This document shows, one piece after another, positions 52,927-60,058 of a DNA stretch of 61,699 nucleotides. The first letter of the stretch is position 1. The number at the start of each line of letters is the position of its first letter. The stretch lies in the IMG/VR virus record IMGVR_UViG_3300020141_000500, positions 1-61,699 of that record; one strand, given 5' to 3'. Below the pieces are notes generated by a model. It saw nothing but the letters and a program-made list of their open reading frames with translations, searched no databases and was not told where the DNA came from. The translations under genes and the position numbers were made by a program. Source of the stretch: a virus.

Positions 52927-55062
52927 ATGAAAATAATCAATATCACGCCGGGACTTATATCAATTCCACCAAATGGGTGGGGTGCAATCGAAAAAATTAT
53001 TTGGGATTATCATCTTGAATTGAACAAGCTGAACATCCGTAATGAGATAAAATATCTCAATGATGTTAAATATGACGAAAGTATGGTTGTGCATGTACAC
53101 GTGGCTAATCTCGCCAATATGCTTCATGAACGCGGTGTTCCATACATCTTTAGCATTCATGATCATCATGCTTTTTTGTATGGTAAAGATTCTCATGTAT
53201 ATAAAGAAAATTTGAAAGCAATTGAAAATAGTGTGTTTTCTTTGTCACCATGTAAGTTTTTGATACCATATTTTGGAAGCAAAAAGTTGAGATATGTATC
53301 TCACGCCGTCAATACAGATGTATTTGCCTACAAAGCAAGAGAAATGAGCAGCAATCCAAAGTTGTTGTGCGTAGCCAACAATGGATATGCTAATGACCAA
53401 AACAAAGACCGTAAAGGGTTTGCTATTGCAATTCAAGCGGCTAAACAGTTGGGACTACCGCTTACGATTGCCGGTCCACGCAACAATGATAACTTCTTCA
53501 AAACACTTGATCCTGAACTCAACAACTATGAACAACTAACCAAGATATATGACTTGGATGAAAAGTCTCTCATTGAGTTGTATAACAGCCATGATATATT
53601 TTTACATTTCTCTGAACTAGAAGCCGGTCATCCAAATCTTACATTGTTGGAAGCAATGGCATGTGGTTTGCCCGTGGTTGGTACGTTTGAAGAACAAAAA
53701 TATAAAGGTATGGTTGTTACTTCGCGTGATATATCTGAAGCAATTCGTGGTATTGAAGATGTGAGATTAAATTATAAAGCATACAAAAATGCCGCGTTGG
53801 AAAATGCCAAAGAAAATTCATACAGCAACAGAGTACATGATTTGGCCAAACTATACAGCGAATATCGTGAATGTATTTTTGGTAATCAATTGATTGATAG
53901 TTACAAAAACACAGATGTGGTATACAAAGAGCCAAAGAAACCAGAAAACAAAATTAAAATAACTTTCGATGATGGTGCCAAGGTGGATATACCCGGCCCA
54001 GTTGACAAGAGTTATAAGATCAAGTTTATTGATTTTCACACAGGTCATGTTGTGTATGAAACCAAACTTAAAAATAACATGTGGGCATCAACTTCCACAA
54101 AGTATTTCAACAAGTGGGTGGTTGAGGTATATGACATATCAGATGGTTATGATGTATTGGTAGAAAAACACACATTTGATCCAAAAAACAAAAAAGTTAA
54201 AGTTGTGTTAGACAGCGAAAGCCTTGGGGATTTGTTGGCATGGATTGGTGCCGTCGATGAGTTTCAAAAGAAACATCAATGTATAATGGAATGTGCAGTG
54301 TTTAATAAAGTACTTCGTCCAATGTTTGAGAAGAATTATCCAAATATAAAATTCTTGGCTGTGGATGTGTATACAGATCCATATTATGCTAAATACAAGA
54401 TTGGCTGTTTTGATGGAGAAAATAGCAAGAATCATATTCCAACCGACCCAAGATTGCTCAATCTATGTTCTATTGCCACAACCATACTGGGTTTGACCAA
54501 CATAGAATACAAACCAAAGATTACTTTTGATGCCAATAAGTATAAAAATGTAAAGAAGAAGTATGTGTGTATTGCTACTCAAAGTACTTGTCAAGCAAAG
54601 TATTGGAACAACAAAACTGGATGGAAGACCGTGGTGGATTATCTAAAACGCAATGGATATGAAGTATGGTGTATTGACCGACACAATAGTTTTGGCGTAG
54701 ACAAAAGTATGAATTATATGCCAGAAGGTTGTGTAGATAAAACCGGCGACTTTACACTGGACGAACGCATGGCTCAAATAGCAGGAGCACAGTTCTTTAT
54801 TGGACTAAGTTCCGGTTTGAGTTGGTTGGCATGGGCCGTAGGCAAGCCCGTGGTGTTGATCAGTGGATTTACCAAGAGTCTGTGCGAGTTCCATACTGAA
54901 TATAGAGTGATCAATGAAAATGTGTGTAATGGCTGTTGGAACGATGTGTCCTGCAAGTTTAGTCGCAATGATTGGTTTTGGTGCCCAAGGAACAAAAACT
55001 TCGAATGTTCCAAGGAAATATCAGCCGACATGGTATTGAAACAAGTCAAAAAATTGATATAA
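52927..55062 (+). CDS. GT4 fused to TibC-like autotransporter O-heptosyltransferase (711 aa)
   Basis: Residues 1-310 are a GT4-type domain (IINITPGLISIPPNGWGAIE; ISHAVNTDVF-like VSHAVNTDVFAY; HFSELEAGHPNLTLLEAMAC). Residues about 340-711 match the bacterial autotransporter heptosyltransferase family (TibC/Aah, GT9-like). This part has the beta-domain lead (KIKFIDFHTGHVVYETKLKN ... KYFNKWVVEVYDI), SLGDLLAWIGAVDEFQKKHQ, GLSSGLSWLAWAVGKPVVLI, and a four-cysteine cluster C-x2-C-x15-C-x7-C (about 665-692; VCNGCW, FWCPRNKNFECSKEI), corresponding to the iron-finger motif of TibC. TibC-type enzymes transfer heptose to Ser of adhesin repeats. Here the likely targets would be phage adhesin-like proteins. 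Confidence 0.88.
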   Translation: MKIINITPGLISIPPNGWGAIEKIIWDYHLELNKLNIRNEIKYLNDVKYDESMVVHVHVANLANMLHERGVPYIFSIHDHHAFLYGKDSHVYKENLKAIENSVFSLSPCKFLIPYFGSKKLRYVSHAVNTDVFAYKAREMSSNPKLLCVANNGYANDQNKDRKGFAIAIQAAKQLGLPLTIAGPRNNDNFFKTLDPELNNYEQLTKIYDLDEKSLIELYNSHDIFLHFSELEAGHPNLTLLEAMACGLPVVGTFEEQKYKGMVVTSRDISEAIRGIEDVRLNYKAYKNAALENAKENSYSNRVHDLAKLYSEYRECIFGNQLIDSYKNTDVVYKEPKKPENKIKITFDDGAKVDIPGPVDKSYKIKFIDFHTGHVVYETKLKNNMWASTSTKYFNKWVVEVYDISDGYDVLVEKHTFDPKNKKVKVVLDSESLGDLLAWIGAVDEFQKKHQCIMECAVFNKVLRPMFEKNYPNIKFLAVDVYTDPYYAKYKIGCFDGENSKNHIPTDPRLLNLCSIATTILGLTNIEYKPKITFDANKYKNVKKKYVCIATQSTCQAKYWNNKTGWKTVVDYLKRNGYEVWCIDRHNSFGVDKSMNYMPEGCVDKTGDFTLDERMAQIAGAQFFIGLSSGLSWLAWAVGKPVVLISGFTKSLCEFHTEYRVINENVCNGCWNDVSCKFSRNDWFWCPRNKNFECSKEISADMVLKQVKKLI

Positions 55063-55088
55063 TAACGCAGTTATATATACTTATAAGC

Positions 55089-58000
55089 ATGGACATTTCT
55101 ATAAAGAACCTAAAAAAGTATATTTTTGAACCAAAAACAGAGTCTCTGCGTCTAAAAAGGGCCAATGAAATACTAAGTCAGAACATGGTCATCACCGAAA
55201 AGGTGGATGGAACAAAACTTACATTGGTACGTACACAGCAAGTTGATAAAGTAGATTATACCAAAAATTGGGTTGTGGCATATAAAGGAACTGTGTTATA
55301 TGCCAAAGAGTTTGCTCATTTGGGTGATAAAGAAAAGGGTGATATATCCCAATCTTCTGTTGGTATTGGTCAATATTCCATGATATTTGATCATTTGGCC
55401 AAGATAAACAATAAGATTAACAGCATTCCAAAGAGCACTGAGTTTAGTGTTGAGTTTGCTCAAAACAAAGACACATTGACTCGTACATATGTCAACAAGG
55501 GTGGCTTGTTCTTGAGAAGTTATGGTGAAGTGCAGTATCGTGTAGTTGGCGGAGATTTGCACACCATTCCAAAACAAGAAATAACAGATTACAAATCTGT
55601 GAATAAGATGGCAGAATTGTTGGAAATATCATCATTTCCCATATTCTTTCAAGGAAAACTCAGCAAGGAAAATCTGCTAAAGAATCCTTTGTTTGGATCA
55701 AAACTAACAAATGTTGATTGGTCCAATCCGACTGATGTTGTGACAAAATTTTCGGAGGCTATTCTGGCTGTTCCATCTACATTGGGTGGCACAACAGAGG
55801 GTGTGGTAATGAAGCTTGATAATGGAGAGTTCTTCAAGTTGGTGCAAGCCGATCAATATGATGCTGGAGTTCGTGGTGCAAAGAAGGACGCATATAAACT
55901 TGAACCAGAAGCCGCTTCAGCATACTTTCAACAAATCAGAGCATTGATTCAAAATATCTTTGCTGCGATTGGCACTGAAGGAAAATCCGAAGAAGATGTT
56001 ATTTCAGATTCTAATTTTTATATTGCCAAAAACGGTGCCAAGTTAAAGAAGTTCTTTGATGCTCTGCAAAAGATTGCTGGTGATAAAAAGAATATTGTTC
56101 AAATCAAAGATGACATTCACGACACTATTCGTTTGATGACATCAAAACAAGGTTTGCTTGGTTCAACGGGAAAAACTCTTGCTCTTATTCCAATTGCTGG
56201 CAAGCCGCTACACATTGGTCACTGGAAGCTTATTGAAAAAGCAGCCAATGAAAATGATAGAGTGATTGTTTATACATCATCTTCTGACAGAATAAAGAAG
56301 GGCGAGTTTCCTATAAAGGGAGATGACTTTGTGAAACTATGGAGTGATGTGTTTATTCCATCTTTACCAAATAATGTAAAAGTAAAGTTTGTTGATTCTC
56401 CAGTTCGCGCTGTTATGCATGAACTTGGATGGTTGGAACAAAGATTGACTCAAGACGCCGCAGATATGCCAACCATAAATTTGTATTCTGATAAAGACGA
56501 CGTTGAAACAAACTTTAAAGACGAAGATTTAAAAAAGTATCCAGAGTTGTTGGCGGCTAATAAAATTAAAAAAGTTGGTGTAGAAAGAACTGCTACTGTC
56601 AATGTCAGCGGAACCAAGATGCGTGAATTTTTGATGAACAATGATAAAGAATCATTCTTGAAAAATCTTCCACCGGTCAGCAACAAAGACAAAGAAGAAA
56701 TTTGGAATACTCTCATAGCAAACAAGCCAGAACCAGTATCAGAAGTTAATCCATATGCTGCTTTGGCAGAAGAATTGATACAAGCAGAAACAGAGTTGTT
56801 TCGTGAAGGTGGTTGGAGATCTACTGCTACACAATCAACTATTATAACTCCAAAGAAAGTGTCAAATATTTTGAGTACAATGAACAAGTTTGTATCAGAA
56901 TTCAATGCATATTCAAATCTTCCTCCTATAGAATCCAATGGTCCGGTAGGTTCAGCGATGTATTATAAACAAGATTTGGAAAAAGATGATGTAGAATATG
57001 GTGATATAGATATTCAAATTATATTGCCAGAAGAAAGCAATGATAGAACATCACAACTAGCATCCAATAAAAAATATTCAGACAAGATTATCCAGTTTAT
57101 TCAAGAAAAAAAACCGAGCTATATATATCCAAACTTTCAAGATAAAGACTTTGGCACAGGATATTTAATATTCAACGTTGGTGGTGAAAACATCCAAGTT
57201 GATTTGGTTTTGTCATATAAAGTATCATCAGAATGGACAAAAATTAGAACAACTCCAGAAAAAGGACTAAAAGGATTTGTTACTGGAAATCTATTGAGTG
57301 CATTGTCCGATGCTCTTAATGTTGTGCTGGGATCAAACACCAATCCATATATAAATACGATAGATGGTAAGGTTGCGTCATCTCTGATTAAAACAAACGC
57401 AAAGCCTGTGTTCTTTAGTCCAAATCAAGTATTTTTGGATATATTGAAGTTCTATGGCAATCTTGCAGGTGTTTCAAAAGTAAATTCATCAGTATTACAG
57501 GGTTATTATGGATTGGATGCAAACGATCCATCATTAAAGAAAAAATGCGAAACCGTGGTTGCTTTGAGTAAAGCACTTGATAATAACAGAGCATTTGATA
57601 AAGGAGTTGTTGTATCAAAGAATGGAACGGCATTTAAATCCAGAGAAGAATTTGTAAAATATGTATTAGATACATTCATAAAAAATATGAAATCGGCAGG
57701 CACTGCAAAAAAATTAGAAAAAGCAGAAACACCAGAAGCTATGAAAAATATTGAAAAGATAAAACGTGACGCAAATCTTGGTATAGAATTGGCAAAGCAA
57801 CTAATCAGAGAAGAAATTGCATTATTGACCGAGTCTGGTCAATCTGTTGCAATGGCATTCGATAAAAAAACAGAGACTGTCATTGGCCCAAAGACTGTCA
57901 ATGGTCAACCAGCCCAAGCCACCACAAAACTCAGGATTGTTGATCCACAAGGCAAAGACATTCGTTCTGCTGTATCTGGTGATGTGAAGGAACTTATATA

Positions 58001-59024
58001 TGCACTAAATAGTAAGGTAGGTTTTTGGAAAAAGAACAATCCATATATTGAAAATGGGTTTGTGTTCAACGGCAGTTCTCAATATCTAATGAACGGTGAT
58101 GCAAAATATAAAGATTTAGCTAAATACAAATCTGGATTTGGTGACATTGATGTGATCGTGCCAAAAGAAAAGTTGGACACAATGGAAGCATACTTGGATA
58201 ACATTGATGATAGAAAAGTGGAATGGACGCCAACACCAGAAAATAAAGTTAGTAAAAATTTTTATTATGTTGGTCGTACAAAAAATCAACGTGCTTTGGC
58301 CGGTCAAACAGTCACATTGTGGTATTATGCTCCAGTAAAACAAGTAGTACAAATTGACTTTGAAGGAGATGAAATGACACTTGATCCACAGGGATTTGAA
58401 AAACCATCTGAATGGAACAAGTTTATCAAAGATTCTCCATGGCAAGATTTGACCATAGGAATCAAAGGATTGGCAGGAGCTATTTTGTTGCGTGGTCTGA
58501 CACGAGCAGCAACCGCAATACCAAATGCTGTGTATGTCACCAACTCAACTGCACTCAAGATACAATCCGGTGAGTTGAAGAGTTTGGTTAATACCAAGGG
58601 CAAGAGCATGGTTTCTACAAACGCTATTCACTCACTGCTTTCGCAATATACATTGAATACAAGCGGTTCTGGTCATGCTGGTGTTCGCAAGGCATACCGC
58701 CTTGTTGCTAAGAACATGGATCATGAAGGTAAGAAAGTTGATGTTTATACCGACATTGCTGCCAGCGAAAGCAAACCAGAAGATCGTATCAACAGCGTAA
58801 ATAAAGTATTTGAACTAATTTTTAAACGCAAGCCAAGTAGTCAAGATGTTGAAAACTTCAGAAGTTATGTTGGATTGCTGACACTCATGAAGACTCTACC
58901 AAAAGATGTTCAAGTCAACGCGTTGGAAAAAGCCAAGGACGGTTTGACTCAAGCAGGTTTGGAACCGGCAGAATATGCTCCAATTCAAAAAGCAGCCAAA
59001 ACGATTTTGGGAATATCCATATAA
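55089..59024 (+). CDS. Multidomain RNA/DNA ligase-like, adenylyltransferase-like and nucleotidyltransferase protein (1311 aa)
   Basis: The ATG at 55089 is used; the longer frame overlaps the upstream gene. Residues 1-330: nucleotidyltransferase of the ligase superfamily, with the Lys-x-Asp-Gly motif EKVDGTKLTLV (Lys 38) and EGVVMKLDNGEFFKLV. Residues about 365-530: a cytidylyltransferase/NMNAT-like domain with LIPIAGKPLHIGHWKLIEKA (HxGH) and VSGTKMREFL (ISxTxxR). About 590-830: a polymerase-beta-type domain with YGDIDIQIILP. About 905: an internal LAKQLIREEIALLTE like the N-terminal tag elsewhere. About 930-1311: a second such domain with GFGDIDVIVPKE. It may repair or modify nucleic-acid ends and recycle NAD. 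The exact role is unknown. Confidence 0.85.
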   Translation: MDISIKNLKKYIFEPKTESLRLKRANEILSQNMVITEKVDGTKLTLVRTQQVDKVDYTKNWVVAYKGTVLYAKEFAHLGDKEKGDISQSSVGIGQYSMIFDHLAKINNKINSIPKSTEFSVEFAQNKDTLTRTYVNKGGLFLRSYGEVQYRVVGGDLHTIPKQEITDYKSVNKMAELLEISSFPIFFQGKLSKENLLKNPLFGSKLTNVDWSNPTDVVTKFSEAILAVPSTLGGTTEGVVMKLDNGEFFKLVQADQYDAGVRGAKKDAYKLEPEAASAYFQQIRALIQNIFAAIGTEGKSEEDVISDSNFYIAKNGAKLKKFFDALQKIAGDKKNIVQIKDDIHDTIRLMTSKQGLLGSTGKTLALIPIAGKPLHIGHWKLIEKAANENDRVIVYTSSSDRIKKGEFPIKGDDFVKLWSDVFIPSLPNNVKVKFVDSPVRAVMHELGWLEQRLTQDAADMPTINLYSDKDDVETNFKDEDLKKYPELLAANKIKKVGVERTATVNVSGTKMREFLMNNDKESFLKNLPPVSNKDKEEIWNTLIANKPEPVSEVNPYAALAEELIQAETELFREGGWRSTATQSTIITPKKVSNILSTMNKFVSEFNAYSNLPPIESNGPVGSAMYYKQDLEKDDVEYGDIDIQIILPEESNDRTSQLASNKKYSDKIIQFIQEKKPSYIYPNFQDKDFGTGYLIFNVGGENIQVDLVLSYKVSSEWTKIRTTPEKGLKGFVTGNLLSALSDALNVVLGSNTNPYINTIDGKVASSLIKTNAKPVFFSPNQVFLDILKFYGNLAGVSKVNSSVLQGYYGLDANDPSLKKKCETVVALSKALDNNRAFDKGVVVSKNGTAFKSREEFVKYVLDTFIKNMKSAGTAKKLEKAETPEAMKNIEKIKRDANLGIELAKQLIREEIALLTESGQSVAMAFDKKTETVIGPKTVNGQPAQATTKLRIVDPQGKDIRSAVSGDVKELIYALNSKVGFWKKNNPYIENGFVFNGSSQYLMNGDAKYKDLAKYKSGFGDIDVIVPKEKLDTMEAYLDNIDDRKVEWTPTPENKVSKNFYYVGRTKNQRALAGQTVTLWYYAPVKQVVQIDFEGDEMTLDPQGFEKPSEWNKFIKDSPWQDLTIGIKGLAGAILLRGLTRAATAIPNAVYVTNSTALKIQSGELKSLVNTKGKSMVSTNAIHSLLSQYTLNTSGSGHAGVRKAYRLVAKNMDHEGKKVDVYTDIAASESKPEDRINSVNKVFELIFKRKPSSQDVENFRSYVGLLTLMKTLPKDVQVNALEKAKDGLTQAGLEPAEYAPIQKAAKTILGISI

Positions 59025-59026
59025 TA

Positions 59027-59058
59027 AATGTTCGCAAAGAATAAATGAAGCGAACATT
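59027..59058 (+). promoter_or_regulatory. Inverted repeat between the ligase and the 59086 gene
   Basis: aatgttcgc (59027-59035) and gcgaacatt (59050-59058) are exact 9-bp arms around a 14-base loop. No T tract follows, so it is more likely a processing or regulatory hairpin than a terminator. Confidence 0.55.
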
Positions 59059-59085
59059 CATATATATACAAAAGGTTATAACATT

Positions 59086-59706
59086 ATGAAAAACACGGAT
59101 ATAATTAAGTCATATTTGGCAGGAGAAAGACCCTATATAAAAGTAGGATATACTGGCGATAAGGATAAGTTTATCGTTCGCAAAACAGGTGAACGCTGGA
59201 CTGATAGTAGCGGAAAAGAATGGGAACAAAAAGAATATGGTCCGTCAGCAGTAACCAGAGTTTCGGACATCATTAGAATAGAAACCAACGATAAATGTAA
59301 ATGCTGTGGCACTGAGGTTCGTTGGGGATCAAAGATTGATCGCAAAATGCATCTCAAAACCGGTAAATGTTTTGATTGTTTGATTGAAGAAGAAACTCAA
59401 CTGCGTCTCAAAGGCAAGTTCAAGCTATACGAAACCAAGAAACTGTTGGAGAATGAATTATCTTACTTGAATGATATAAAGCAGAAACTCAAAGAAAGCA
59501 AAGAATATTTGGCATCAAATGATTCAAAAAAACTAACATATGTCAATTCCAATGGATTTGTTGAAGAATGGGATAACAATGTGCGTGCTGAACTGACCAC
59601 GAGTATAGAAAAAGATTGGAAAACTTGTTTGAAGAAAATCAAAGAAGGTCAAAAAGAGTTAAAGAAAATCAACAATGAAATTGACTCAGTTCTTGCACCA
59701 GTCTGA
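59086..59706 (+). CDS. Zinc-finger/coiled-coil hypothetical protein (206 aa)
   Basis: The ATG at 59086 follows an aaaagg Shine-Dalgarno-like sequence, so the longer upstream frame is rejected. Residues about 60-100 hold a four-cysteine site (DKCKCCGTEVRWGS ... GKCFDCLIEEE), probably zinc-binding. The C-terminal 100 residues are a Lys/Glu-rich coiled coil (YETKKLLENELSYLNDIKQK). No family was recognised. It precedes terminase by one gene and could be a packaging-associated or nucleic-acid-binding factor. The next gene starts 32 bases inside its end. Confidence 0.78.
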   Translation: MKNTDIIKSYLAGERPYIKVGYTGDKDKFIVRKTGERWTDSSGKEWEQKEYGPSAVTRVSDIIRIETNDKCKCCGTEVRWGSKIDRKMHLKTGKCFDCLIEEETQLRLKGKFKLYETKKLLENELSYLNDIKQKLKESKEYLASNDSKKLTYVNSNGFVEEWDNNVRAELTTSIEKDWKTCLKKIKEGQKELKKINNEIDSVLAPV

Positions 59707-60058
59707 TATAATCGAAGGATTGGCAATCAGAGTAAAGAACAAATACCCAGAAAAAGGTATGTGTGAGTTTATTGCGAAAGATTTGGTAAAAGAACTAAAA
59801 AGTCGTGGTATAAATGCTAAACATGTTGAAGGTAATTTCACATTGGACGAACCAGCAGCATATCAATTTATTAGTCCATTGGATGAAGTAAATGATGAAT
59901 ATACCATAGACCATGATTGGGTGGAAGTAGAAGGTGTGATTGTTGATGCATCAGCTTCTCAATTTAGAAAATATGTGTATGAACAAATACCAGACATTGT
60001 AATGGCAAATTATACACATCCGTTATATACCAAATACGAACCGCACAATTATGTCTAA
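59675..60058 (+). CDS. Hypothetical protein, possible papain/transglutaminase-like fold (127 aa)
   Basis: A helix with KGMCEFIAKDLVKELKSRGI, a strand (AKHVEGNF), then DHDWVEVEGVIVDASASQF give Cys, His and Asp in the order of a papain-like/transglutaminase-like triad. These are visible candidates, not a proven active site. The end (YTHPLYTKYEPHNYV) is conserved-looking. It overlaps the upstream gene by 32 bases and the terminase start by eight, so it is translationally coupled to packaging genes. Confidence 0.75.
   Translation: MKLTQFLHQSDIIEGLAIRVKNKYPEKGMCEFIAKDLVKELKSRGINAKHVEGNFTLDEPAAYQFISPLDEVNDEYTIDHDWVEVEGVIVDASASQFRKYVYEQIPDIVMANYTHPLYTKYEPHNYV

Noticed and set aside
54972-55088. Extended N-terminus for the ligase-like protein
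   Set aside because: It would start at a TTG inside the heptosyltransferase gene; the ATG at 55089 fits the domain start.
58975-59085. Extended N-terminus for the zinc-finger protein
   Set aside because: It overlaps the ligase end and a hairpin; ATG 59086 has an aaaagg site.
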